Origin: G963665085 sp963665085 | GTDB taxonomy: Bacteria > Bacteroidota > Bacteroidia > Bacteroidales > JAAAOM01 | Assembly: GCA_963665085.2 (NCBI GenBank) | Contig: CAXXXS010000001.1 | Coordinates: forward strand, 1 to 64,000 | Length of the DNA stretch: 64,000 bases | Reading direction: 5' to 3' | Shown here: positions 28,343 to 37,431 of the stretch, one piece after another | Numbering within the stretch: position 1 is the stretch's first letter | How the letters are laid out: each line of letters opens with the position of its first letter | Position numbers and translations under genes: made by a program | Notes under the pieces: generated by a model | Databases searched by the model: none | Told to the model about the DNA's origin: nothing | What the model saw: only the letters and a program-made list of their open reading frames with translations

Positions 28343-28373
28343 AACCAGGTAATATTTGGCGTATTATCTGGTT
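28343..28373. promoter_or_regulatory. Hairpin in the fecR-susC gap (system 2)
   Basis: AACCAGGTAATA (28343-28354) pairs with TATTATCTGGTT (28362-28373) over 12 bp, with one G-U pair and a 7-base loop. A T run follows on the + strand, so the gene-sense RNA has an A run before the hairpin, as in the other two systems. The palindrome ATCGTTT-A-AAACGAT lies nearby, closer to susC. Confidence 0.55.
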
Positions 28374-28401
28374 TTTTATTTAGCTACATTTTGCTTCTCA
28401 A

Positions 28402-29598
28402 TTAGTTAGTTTCATTTTTCCCACCATATACATTAATTGTTTTGTTATCAATACTATATTTTATAGGTGCGGTAATGGAAATTATTTTTAAAACATCTTC
28501 AATGTTTTCTTTTAATTCTAATTTTCCGGATGTTTTGTAAGTTTCTATTATTGGATCGTTAATTAGTATCTGAGCATCATAGTAAATCTCAAGCTTTTTA
28601 AAAACTGATTTTAACTCCTCACTGTTACACAATAACCAGCCATCTTTCCACCCTATATATTCCATTACATTTACATCACTTGTAACTTTATTCTCTTTTG
28701 TCTGTGCATTATATTTATATAGCTGGTTTGGACTAAGTTTTGTCTTCTTATTTTTATTTTTTATTTCAACAGATCCCTCAACAAGAACCACAGATGCTTC
28801 ATCATCTTCTACATATGCTTTAATATTAAAAGATGTTCCCAGCACTCTTACACTCATTGAGTTGGTTTTTACAATGAAAGGTTTAGTTTTATCCTTGGCA
28901 ACTTCTAAATAAGCTTCCCCTTCAACATATATTTCTCTTTTTGAATCAGAGAAAGTTACAGGATAAATGGCGTGGCTTCCAGAGTTTAATATAATTTTTG
29001 TGCCGTCTGAAAAACTAATACTAGCTCGTTTCCCCCGAGGAACAATTATTTGATTCATTGCAATTTCACCAGATTCATTCTCTCTATCAACAACCTTTTC
29101 ATTATTAAGCTCTAGCACTCCGTCTTCATCGTATTTTATAGTAGATTCTGTTTGTTCTAACTCTATTTTTGATTCATCTGCGAGTATTACTTTTGTATTA
29201 TCGAGTCCAGATTCTGTTGCTTTTATTTCTGAATAATTAATCTCATGATCCCTTTTTATTGATTGATAGAAAAGGAAACTAAGAGAAAATATAATAAGAA
29301 TACCGGCAGCAATTTTTAAAGTATTAAAGTAGGTTTTTCTATTTTTCTTTTCAAGATTAATCTTTTCTTTTATTTCCCCCCACATTCTTTTTTTCTCCTG
29401 TGGCTCTAACTTTTTAGATATAAATTTTGAAGATTTTATAAATTGTATTGCCTTTTCAATATCTTGCTCTTTCTTTGGGTTCTCTTCAATAACAGATTCC
29501 CAATAAGAAATTGATTCTTTATTAGGATTTATTACCCATTGAATAAACAAGATATCTTCAAGAAAATCTTCTGTACTATATTCTTTGTACTGCTTCAT
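28402..29598 (-). CDS. FecR-family anti-sigma factor
   Basis: A FecR protein of 398 residues from the ATG at 29598; a TTG three codons upstream is possible but less likely. It has a cytoplasmic N-terminal sigma-binding part, one membrane segment at about 94-112 (AAGILIIFSLSFLF), and a periplasmic FecR domain (IVPRGKRASISFSDGTKIILNSG, VEGEAYLEVAKDKTKPFIVKT, VLGTSFNIKAY). A C-terminal STN-like domain follows. The periplasmic part is longer than in the other two FecR proteins, with an acidic linker before the FecR domain. It should restrain the ECF sigma factor encoded just upstream and be released by the SusC STN domain. Confidence 0.93.
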   Translation of the reverse strand: MKQYKEYSTEDFLEDILFIQWVINPNKESISYWESVIEENPKKEQDIEKAIQFIKSSKFISKKLEPQEKKRMWGEIKEKINLEKKNRKTYFNTLKIAAGILIIFSLSFLFYQSIKRDHEINYSEIKATESGLDNTKVILADESKIELEQTESTIKYDEDGVLELNNEKVVDRENESGEIAMNQIIVPRGKRASISFSDGTKIILNSGSHAIYPVTFSDSKREIYVEGEAYLEVAKDKTKPFIVKTNSMSVRVLGTSFNIKAYVEDDEASVVLVEGSVEIKNKNKKTKLSPNQLYKYNAQTKENKVTSDVNVMEYIGWKDGWLLCNSEELKSVFKKLEIYYDAQILINDPIIETYKTSGKLELKENIEDVLKIISITAPIKYSIDNKTINVYGGKNETN

Positions 29599-29651
29599 TA
29601 TCAACAAAAGGCTTTGTTTTCTTTTTTGTACTCACTTTTTTATAATTTTTT

Positions 29652-30263
29652 TTAAAAAAACTTATAAAATCGTTGAGAAAGCAAATAATTTAACAGCAAT
29701 ACACCTGGCATTAATTCACGCAACTTGCTAACAGCCCGAAAAATAAGATTCCGCACAGATTGATAATCAACTTCCATGATTTCACATATCTCAGTATATT
29801 CCAATCCTTCGTTAAACCTTAGAAAAATTGCTTCTTTTTGCCGCGGAGAAAGTTTCTCTAATGCATTTAATAATTTCGTTTGAACTTCATCCTTTTTTTC
29901 ATTCTCTACAATTAAATCCTCTATTGAACCCGATACAGAGAAAGGCATCTCAGTTATTTCTACATAAACAATTTTATTGTTTTTCTTTAAGGCCCTAAAT
30001 ATTTTTCGTTTAAGTGATTTTAGAAGATAGAATTTGATGTTATCTGTTTTTCCCAATGAATTTCGTTTTCTATAAATATCAACGAACAATTCCTGGATAC
30101 AATCTTTTATGAGTTCTTCATCCTGGGAGAAACGAACCCCATAATCATACAAATCTTGCACATATAGATTATATACTTCTTGAAAAGCCAGCTCATTTCC
30201 CCCACATAATTCTTTCCAAAGTAATAAATCGGAAATTGCACTATTTTTTTTGTTTTCTCCCAT
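29652..30263 (-). CDS. ECF-type RNA polymerase sigma factor (system 2)
   Basis: A 203-residue sigma-70 protein: region 2 with FQEVYNLYVQDLYDYGVRF ... CIQELFVDIYRKR (about 27-67) and region 4 with LSPRQKEAIFLRF ... EYTEICEIMEVDYQSVRNLI (about 138-178). It lies 53 bases upstream of the fecR gene and is followed by susCD, the standard Bacteroidota trans-envelope signalling order. Its sequence differs clearly from the sigma factors of systems 1 and 3, which argues for separate specificities. Confidence 0.93.
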   Translation of the reverse strand: MGENKKNSAISDLLLWKELCGGNELAFQEVYNLYVQDLYDYGVRFSQDEELIKDCIQELFVDIYRKRNSLGKTDNIKFYLLKSLKRKIFRALKKNNKIVYVEITEMPFSVSGSIEDLIVENEKKDEVQTKLLNALEKLSPRQKEAIFLRFNEGLEYTEICEIMEVDYQSVRNLIFRAVSKLRELMPGVLLLNYLLSQRFYKFF

Positions 30264-30456
30264 TCTAGAAAAAGCAAAGCATATTTTTTTGTAAAACTTC
30301 GCAATATAGATGAAAACAAAACAATTTGCTTAACTGAAAACATATTTATTTTACCTTACCTACAAATATTTAACATACACTTTAAAAATCAAAACGTTAA
30401 AACCTCCATCACAAAAAAAACATAACAGTAGATTTCTTTTTTATTTTTTCTGAATC

Positions 30457-32751
30457 CTATTGTCCATTATATGGATTTCCCCATTCCTTATTAGGGGTAT
30501 TTCCCATTTCAAATTCCAGTAGAGTATTGCTTGTAAAAATATCTTCATGTTTCAGCCAATTCTTGTCATATAATTCTCCATTAATTTTTAGTGATTGGAT
30601 ATATATATTTTCCTTAGATAAATTTTCAGCTTTAATGGTTAGTACCCCTTGATTATGTTTCAACGAAAACTCTTTAAACATAGGTGTTCCAATATAGTAA
30701 AACCCATCTCCATGTGTTACCGGATAAAATCCCATGGATGAAAAAATATACCACGCTGTCATTTGACCACAATCTTCATTCCCACAAATACCTTCTGGTG
30801 TATTCGAATAAAGATCATTTCTCACCGTATTTATCCATTTTTGAGTTTTCCAGGACTGACCTATCGTATTGTATAAGTAAATTATATGGTGACTTGGCTC
30901 ATTAGCATGTGCATATTGTCCAATCATTCCTTTAGGATTCAGATCAGGAGCTCCTTTACCACCATCATGTATTTCCGGACTTCTAATAAACAATGAATCC
31001 AGTTGTTCTGCAAAACACTCTTTTCCTCCCATTAATTCAGCTAATCCTACCGGATCATGAGGAACAGAAAAAGTCCATTGGTATGCAGTACCTTCACAAT
31101 AATCATCCCCTGTGTGATAGTGATTCGTAAAAACAGGATCAAAAGGTTTTCGAAAGCTCCCGTCAGCATATTTTGGTCTCAGAAGGTTTGTTGTTGAATC
31201 AAAAAAATTAATGTAACCCTTAGACCGATTCATATAAAAATCATAATCTTCATCTTTGCCCAGCATTTTCGCCATTTGTGCCAGGCTCCAATCGCTGTAA
31301 TTAAATTCAAGTGATTTGGCAACCGAATTTATATCTTGTTCACAAGGGATGTACCCATATTTTTTATACAGCCAATTTCCTTTATAAACACAATTTCCTT
31401 CTGAAAATCCGAAAGTGTCAATATTTGCAGATACCTTCATTGCTTCATAAAGTGTTTCTACATCATAGTCCCGAATACCTTTGTAATAACAATCTGCAAT
31501 AATAGGAAGCGCAGGCAAACCAATCATACACCAATTCTCAACAGCAGCACCTACCCATTGAGGTAATTGTCCAAAATTTTTATAATGTCCTATAAAAGTT
31601 TTCATTAAGTCGTTTGCAATATCGGGACGAACAATCGCGACAAATGGATTCTGGGCCCTATAAGTATCCCAAAGACTTAATGTCCCAGCAAAATATCTAA
31701 AATCACCCTGATGAATTTTATTATCTGAACCTCTAAACCTTCCATCTACATCCGAATAAAGCTGAGGATAAAATAAAGTGCGATAAAGCATGGTATAAAA
31801 AAGCTTTCTATTTGAACTATTCTCCGGTATTTGAATGATGGATAACTCTTTTTCCCAGACATTCTGAGAATACCCTTTAACTTCATCAAAATTCCAGGTT
31901 TGGATTTCCGAGTTCAAATTTTGTTTTGCCCCTTCAACATCTACAGGCGAAATACCAACCCTTGCATTTACCTCCTGGTTACCATCATCTTCAAACTCAA
32001 TAAAAACGCTTAAATCAGTTCCTTTTAATTCATCAACATTTTCTGCAAGCTTTTTTTCTGAATATAATTGTACCAACTTAAACGGTTTAGAAAATTCAGC
32101 ATAAAAATTCACTGTAACGCCTTTTAACCATCCATCGGATATCCGATAACCAGAAATAGTTTTTTCATCAATTACCTTGATGCCAGAAATTCTGACTGTA
32201 TCATAATTGTATTCCTGGCAAACGGTACAGCCCGAATTATGACCATATGCTAAATTGATAACCAATTGCTGTGATTTTCTTTCAGGATATGTATAACGGT
32301 GCATCCCACTTCTTTCTGTTGCTGTTAATTCTACCTGAATATTTGAATTTAACAGTTCAACGCTATAATATCCAGGCTGAGCAGTTTCTTTTTCATGTAA
32401 AAAAGGCTCTACGATTGTTGAAGGAAAAATCTGCCTGTTAATCCATCCAGAATCTGATTGTGGAAAAAACATAATATCCTTATAATCGTTACATCCACCA
32501 CCTGACATATGAGTATGGCTAAATCCTATAATTTCATTTCCTGAATATTTGTAGCCCGAATTATTCAAATACATGTCTGGACCTAATTGAACCATTCCAA
32601 ATGGGACTGATGCCACAGGCAATAAATTAGCATCACCACCCGTTCCGAGCATACAGTTTACATCATTTATTATTCGTTCATTCTTATTATTGCATGCATA
32701 AAAAACAAATAAAAATACTATCAACAATAAGGATTTATTTTTTCTCTTCAT
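30457..32751 (-). CDS. GH92 alpha-1,2-mannosidase family protein, lipoprotein
   Basis: A 764-residue lipoprotein with a lipobox ending at Cys20 (VFYACNN). The N-terminal beta-sandwich of GH92 shows MLGTGGDANLLPVASVPFGMVQLGPD and GFSHTHMSGGGC. The catalytic (alpha/alpha)6 part shows HANEPSHH (about 615-622) and NEDCGQMTAWYIFSSMGFYPV (from about 658). GH92 enzymes are calcium-dependent exo-alpha-mannosidases acting on N-glycan or yeast/algal mannans. Size is typical. It sits upstream of the ECF unit of system 2 and is read in the same direction with a 190-base gap, so it is probably in the same regulon. Confidence 0.94.
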   Translation of the reverse strand: MKRKNKSLLLIVFLFVFYACNNKNERIINDVNCMLGTGGDANLLPVASVPFGMVQLGPDMYLNNSGYKYSGNEIIGFSHTHMSGGGCNDYKDIMFFPQSDSGWINRQIFPSTIVEPFLHEKETAQPGYYSVELLNSNIQVELTATERSGMHRYTYPERKSQQLVINLAYGHNSGCTVCQEYNYDTVRISGIKVIDEKTISGYRISDGWLKGVTVNFYAEFSKPFKLVQLYSEKKLAENVDELKGTDLSVFIEFEDDGNQEVNARVGISPVDVEGAKQNLNSEIQTWNFDEVKGYSQNVWEKELSIIQIPENSSNRKLFYTMLYRTLFYPQLYSDVDGRFRGSDNKIHQGDFRYFAGTLSLWDTYRAQNPFVAIVRPDIANDLMKTFIGHYKNFGQLPQWVGAAVENWCMIGLPALPIIADCYYKGIRDYDVETLYEAMKVSANIDTFGFSEGNCVYKGNWLYKKYGYIPCEQDINSVAKSLEFNYSDWSLAQMAKMLGKDEDYDFYMNRSKGYINFFDSTTNLLRPKYADGSFRKPFDPVFTNHYHTGDDYCEGTAYQWTFSVPHDPVGLAELMGGKECFAEQLDSLFIRSPEIHDGGKGAPDLNPKGMIGQYAHANEPSHHIIYLYNTIGQSWKTQKWINTVRNDLYSNTPEGICGNEDCGQMTAWYIFSSMGFYPVTHGDGFYYIGTPMFKEFSLKHNQGVLTIKAENLSKENIYIQSLKINGELYDKNWLKHEDIFTSNTLLEFEMGNTPNKEWGNPYNGQ

Positions 32752-33126
32752 AACGTCAGATTAATAGATTAGAATTTCTTGTATTAATTAGTCTGGGAAT
32801 TCCCATTACATACATAAAAGACATGAATTCTAATTTTGTACTCATTCATATCTTAAAAAAATAAGACTTTAGAATATCATTTTGAAATAGATAAATAAAC
32901 CTATCTGTTTATTGAAAAAAATGTCAATTATGAATTATAAGGGAGTTATTAACCTTTGTCGATTTGAGAATAATTTAATTATACAACTGAGCTTTTCGAT
33001 ATATCAGTTATAATTGTGTGGTTTACTTTGAATAAAAATTCAAATGATTTATATGGTGCAAGGAAAATTATAAAAAAAGAGACTTCTCTTGCTTTACAAC
33101 AAAGAAGCCTCTTTATTCAATTCATT
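32752..33126. other. Intergenic gap between GH92 and GH2 genes
   Basis: This 375-base AT-rich gap should hold the GH92 promoter on its left side. Its right end contains the GH2 terminator. I saw no coding frame or RNA gene and could not place a confident promoter. Confidence 0.5.
33072..33114 (-). terminator. Intrinsic terminator after the GH2 gene
   Basis: AAAGAGACTTCT (33076-33087) pairs with AGAAGCCTCTTT (33103-33114) with one mismatch. On the minus strand it is followed by a run of seven Ts (A run at 33072-33078). It lies directly downstream of the beta-galactosidase stop. Confidence 0.75.
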
Positions 33127-36100
33127 TTATCTCAAAGGAACAATACTAAAGCTGTATTTATATTCCTTGTCAGCATAAAACATATACGGCTTATGAGGTT
33201 TGGCACCCCAACTGTTATCACCTCCAACACCCATCATTTTTTGATCGATGTGCAATTCTACAAAATCACCTGATTTAACATCAAGAGGAGTTCGTAATTG
33301 TTTTTCTTCTCCCGGATCAAAAGCAGATGTAGGTTGATGTAAAGCATTAAAACCAATGGTCTCATTATTGGCTTTAATTCCTAATCCCATTCCAGACTGA
33401 TTTCCCAGACTTAACCATCTCACATCAGATTTATGGCCATTTTCCTGAGGTCTCGCATACGCATAATATTGATCTGCCACTTTCGAATTGTATACACCTA
33501 CAAATGCAGCAGTATTTCTGTCGATATAATTTTCCCATGGACCACGTCCGTAGAATGTAAGGTTATCAATATCTTTTGGCAATTGCAACACCATTCCAAT
33601 TCTAGGTATTTCCGGTAAATCAGCTTTATTGGCCTTGAAACTATAGTCAACATCTATTTGTCCATTTCCATAAACGACATAGTCGAGATTAATTGTTCCT
33701 TCAACTGTAGGTAATGATTGTGATACATTTACAGTTACTTTTGTATCTGAAACCTGGCTACTGGAAATTGATTCAAGCGTTGACTCCCCAACAGCATTTT
33801 TCCAAATTGTACAACGTTTTTGCATTTCATTGCCAAAATCATTATCGGTTGGAGCTCTCCAGAAATCAGGAACCATAGGACTTGTAATCATTCCCTTTCC
33901 ATTCATCTCATAAGAAATTAATGCCCCACTAACTTTTGAGAACTTAATAACGAAATTGATACCGTCTATAATAACTTCATCTCCTATCTCAACAAGTTTT
34001 ATTTTTTCAGTTGTTTGAGGAACTTCTTTTGCTAAATTATAATCTGTTATTTTAAACTGTTCGCTGGCCAAAACATATCCATAAGGAATAAATTCTTTTT
34101 TCGTATTATTTAAGGCATATAAATTCACAAAATATTCTGAACCTGAATTAACATCAAGCTTAGTGAAATTTAAGGTAAAACTTTTGTCGTTTTGTGGAGC
34201 AATAGCTCCAGGAACAAGCTCTCCTGTTTCTAGTACTGAACCATTAGCAACTAATTCCCATTTTATAATACAATCGGAAAGATCGGTGAAGAATCTTTTG
34301 TTTTTAACAACTATACTTCCTTTTTTAATATCAGTAGACTTGAAACCAATATTTTGATATACTTTTTTTACTTCATAAATCCCAGGGTGTGGTGTTCTGT
34401 CTGGATTTACAATCCCATTCATACAGAAATTGTAATCATGATAAACTCCTTTGGGTTCTAAATGACCACCATAAGCCCAGTATTTATTGCCTTGTTCATC
34501 AGTTGTTGCCAGACCTTGATCAACCCAATCCCAGATAAAGCCACCTTGAATTTGACGTTCAGACTCTACTAAATCCCAATATTCCTGAAAATTACCTGTA
34601 CTGTTTCCCATCGCATGTGCATATTCACACCAGATAAATGGACGTTCAGGATCGGTTCCTACCCAATTTTCTTTAATACTTTCGATTCCTCTGTACATAT
34701 CAGCAATGATATCAGTATGACGCTCAGTAACTGAAGTTTGTTTTTCAGCCCTTTCGTAATGAACAGGCCGGCTTCCATCTCTTTCATGGATAGCTTTATA
34801 TGCAGCCACAAAATTAGGTCCGGCACCTGCTTCATTTCCCATACTCCAAACAATTACTGATGGGTGATTCTTATCTCTTTCTACCATATTTAATGTTCGG
34901 GCAAGATGGGCTTCTTTCCATTCCGGCTTATTCGCAAGGGTATTTTCCGGTTCGTATCCATAACCATGAGATTCTATGTTAGCTTCATCATATAAATAAA
35001 TACCATATTGATCACATAAGTCATACCATAACGGATCATTGGGATAGTGACATGTCCTTACAGCATTTACATTGTGAAGTTTCATCATACGAATATCTTT
35101 AAGCATTGTCTCTTTATTAATTACATGCCCAAAATATTCGTCATGTTCATGCCTGTTAACACCTTTTAAAAGTATTGGTTGGCCATTAACCAATAATTGG
35201 CCATTTTTAATTTCACTTGTCCTGAAACCGATATTTGCTGATGTAGCCTCAACCAGACTTCCATCTTCATCATATAATGCAATTGCCAGTTTATATAAAT
35301 TAGGAACTTCGGCAGACCATTTGTTTACATTATCGACGGTTGCATCAAAAGAAAAATTTGTAGTAGCATTTTTTGATATTGAAAGGTTCTTTGATTTTCC
35401 ACTAATTACGACTTCCCCTTCACAATCAAAAAGTTTATACTCCACTGTATAATTCTTAGCTGTTTTTTTATTCTGATTTTTTAATTCTACATCAAGAGCA
35501 AAAACTCCGTCACTATAATCAGAGTTTAGAGAAGCTTTTACAAAAAAGTCGCGAATAAAAGTTTTTGGACGAGCAAATAAGAAAATGTCTCGCTGGATAC
35601 CAGACAAACGCCAGAAATCCTGATCTTCTAAATAGCTTCCATCTGTAAATTGAAATACCTGGACAGCAAGTTTATTTTTACCTTCAACTAAATAAGGGGT
35701 AAGGTTAAATTCTGAAGGCAATTTTGAATCCTGGCTATATCCAACTTGTTTGCCATTTAGCCATATATAATAACCAGATTTTACAGCTCCCAATTGAATA
35801 TAAATTTCGCGTCCACCCCATGAATCAGGCAACTCAAAATAAGTTACATAAGAACCTACAGGGCTGTAAGAATCTTCAATATAGGGCTGATTCATTTTAA
35901 ATGGATAATCAATATTTACATAATTTGCAAATCCATATCCATACATTTCCCAGTTACCTGGAACAGGAATATCATCCCAATTAGAATTATCAAAATCAAG
36001 ATTTTGAAAATCCAATGGTCGCTCAGAAATCTTCCCTACATAATTAAACTTCCAATTTCCATTTAAGCATTTAACAAACTGAGCAGATTTAACATTGTTT

Positions 36101-36252
36101 TCCAATGCTTTTTCAATACTTGAGTAAGGATAAAATGTTGCTCTCGCCTTTTCTTTGTTTCTTTCAAAAAGGCCGGGATTTTCCCAATCGTTTTGGGCAA
36201 AAACACAAGAACCAGCAAAAAGAGCCAGCAATACTAATTTTAGATGTTTCAT
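33127..36252 (-). CDS. GH2 beta-galactosidase (LacZ-type), exported
   Basis: A 1041-residue enzyme with a signal peptide (1-19). The GH2 domains follow in order: sugar-binding jelly roll (GNWEMYGYGFANYVN, DGSYLEDQDFWRLSGIQRD), immunoglobulin-like domain, TIM barrel from about residue 355, then a domain-4 and a Bgal_small_N-type C-terminal domain (RAPTDNDFGNE ... YGRGPWENYIDR). Glu474 in SMGNEAG is the acid/base and Glu543 in WCEYAHAMGN the nucleophile; RTCHYPNDP and YDEANIESHG are also diagnostic of the LacZ subfamily. Export of a LacZ-type enzyme to the periplasm is common in Bacteroidota PULs. It removes terminal beta-galactose. It has its own upstream region and terminator, so it is probably monocistronic. 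Confidence 0.94.
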   Translation of the reverse strand: MKHLKLVLLALFAGSCVFAQNDWENPGLFERNKEKARATFYPYSSIEKALENNVKSAQFVKCLNGNWKFNYVGKISERPLDFQNLDFDNSNWDDIPVPGNWEMYGYGFANYVNIDYPFKMNQPYIEDSYSPVGSYVTYFELPDSWGGREIYIQLGAVKSGYYIWLNGKQVGYSQDSKLPSEFNLTPYLVEGKNKLAVQVFQFTDGSYLEDQDFWRLSGIQRDIFLFARPKTFIRDFFVKASLNSDYSDGVFALDVELKNQNKKTAKNYTVEYKLFDCEGEVVISGKSKNLSISKNATTNFSFDATVDNVNKWSAEVPNLYKLAIALYDEDGSLVEATSANIGFRTSEIKNGQLLVNGQPILLKGVNRHEHDEYFGHVINKETMLKDIRMMKLHNVNAVRTCHYPNDPLWYDLCDQYGIYLYDEANIESHGYGYEPENTLANKPEWKEAHLARTLNMVERDKNHPSVIVWSMGNEAGAGPNFVAAYKAIHERDGSRPVHYERAEKQTSVTERHTDIIADMYRGIESIKENWVGTDPERPFIWCEYAHAMGNSTGNFQEYWDLVESERQIQGGFIWDWVDQGLATTDEQGNKYWAYGGHLEPKGVYHDYNFCMNGIVNPDRTPHPGIYEVKKVYQNIGFKSTDIKKGSIVVKNKRFFTDLSDCIIKWELVANGSVLETGELVPGAIAPQNDKSFTLNFTKLDVNSGSEYFVNLYALNNTKKEFIPYGYVLASEQFKITDYNLAKEVPQTTEKIKLVEIGDEVIIDGINFVIKFSKVSGALISYEMNGKGMITSPMVPDFWRAPTDNDFGNEMQKRCTIWKNAVGESTLESISSSQVSDTKVTVNVSQSLPTVEGTINLDYVVYGNGQIDVDYSFKANKADLPEIPRIGMVLQLPKDIDNLTFYGRGPWENYIDRNTAAFVGVYNSKVADQYYAYARPQENGHKSDVRWLSLGNQSGMGLGIKANNETIGFNALHQPTSAFDPGEEKQLRTPLDVKSGDFVELHIDQKMMGVGGDNSWGAKPHKPYMFYADKEYKYSFSIVPLR

Positions 36253-36405
36253 AATTTACCTACTATAATTAATTATCTTTTACTTTCAACTTAACCAGCC
36301 AACTAAATTAGTGTGTTTTACCATGAGTACAAAGTTTATATAAAATTAATTATTTGCTCTCTCCATAGGCCTACACGTCAGACGTTTCAACACAATATGA
36401 CAATT

Positions 36406-36443
36406 AAAAAAAAAAGCCCTGCACAAAAATTTATGCAGGGCTT
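36406..36443 (-). terminator. Intrinsic terminator after the TIM-barrel gene
   Basis: AAGCCCTGCA (36414-36423) and TGCAGGGCTT (36434-36443) form a perfect 10-bp stem. On the minus strand a run of Ts follows (A run at 36406-36415). It ends the susCD plus TIM-barrel transcript of system 3. Confidence 0.88.
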
Positions 36444-36467
36444 AATGACTATGAAAAATTAGAATTG

Positions 36468-37412
36468 CTATTTCACAAATTCAGCACTTGCCAGGTAGTC
36501 AAAACATTGTTTAACACCTTCAAATTGAGTCATTCCTTCCTTAACAGCTTCCAATTCAACGTAGAAATCTTTAACGCCTATTTCGTAAGCTTTATTAAAG
36601 ATATTCTCGAAGTTCATCATACCAGATTTACCCAAAACTGAGCGATCTTTAATATGAAGAACAGGGAAACGGTTTGAATATTTCTCGAAATATTCTAAAG
36701 GATCATTTTGTCCCATAACCGTCCAATAAACGTCCATTTGGAAAAACACCAAGTCAGGATCGGTTCCGTTCAGCATTAAGTCATAGGCAACATCGCCAAC
36801 AGGCATCCACCATGGAGCATCTTTTTTCTTATCTTCTTCAGAAAGAATTCTTTTAAACTCCATATTGTGGTTGTGATACCCCCACTTAATACCAGCATCT
36901 TTTGAAATAGAACCGGCCTCATTAAATATTTCGCATACAAGTGCGGCGTCATCATGAGTTTCGATAGTTGGCATTCCGGGTTGAATTAAGGTTTTAACAC
37001 CTAACTTAACATGATCCTCAACCGCTTTTTTCCAAAAATCGATAACTTCACCTTTATTCGCCTTTGTATAGTCTCTTGCTGTTGGATTAACATGCGAGCT
37101 TCTTATCTCTAATCCCGCATCTTCAACAATCTTACGATAATCTTCAACACTGTATTCCCCCATTTTTCTATTTCCATAACCAGCAAGTTCAATATAGCTA
37201 TAACCAATATCAGCTATTTTTTTCATACCTGCAGGTACGTTTTCGGTTAATTCTTTACCGAGTGAATAAATCTGGAGACCTATTTTCTTAGATGAAGATA
37301 AGAGTCTACTTGAGTTATTGGATGCCAGAACAGAAGTCCCGGAACCGGCAAACATACCTCCTACAGACAAGAGCGATAGTTTTTTAAGAAAATCTCTTTT
37401 TGTTGTTTCCAT
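36468..37412 (-). CDS. Exported sugar phosphate isomerase/epimerase-like TIM-barrel protein
   Basis: A 314-residue protein of the AP-endonuclease-2/xylose-isomerase-like TIM fold, with GLQIYSLGKEL near the start, WGYHNHNMEF, FFQMDVYWTVMGQNDP, LHIKDRS and FYVELE. These are typical metal-ligand and barrel motifs of the family. The leader TKRDFLKKLSLLSVGGMFAG looks like a Tat signal with KR in place of RR, so export of a folded metalloprotein is likely. It lies 19 bases after susD and before a terminator, so it is the end of the system 3 operon. Exported members of this family act on modified sugars such as keto-glycosides; the actual reaction is unknown here. Confidence 0.82.
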   Translation of the reverse strand: METTKRDFLKKLSLLSVGGMFAGSGTSVLASNNSSRLLSSSKKIGLQIYSLGKELTENVPAGMKKIADIGYSYIELAGYGNRKMGEYSVEDYRKIVEDAGLEIRSSHVNPTARDYTKANKGEVIDFWKKAVEDHVKLGVKTLIQPGMPTIETHDDAALVCEIFNEAGSISKDAGIKWGYHNHNMEFKRILSEEDKKKDAPWWMPVGDVAYDLMLNGTDPDLVFFQMDVYWTVMGQNDPLEYFEKYSNRFPVLHIKDRSVLGKSGMMNFENIFNKAYEIGVKDFYVELEAVKEGMTQFEGVKQCFDYLASAEFVK

Positions 37413-37431
37413 TTGATTTTAATCTTTACTA

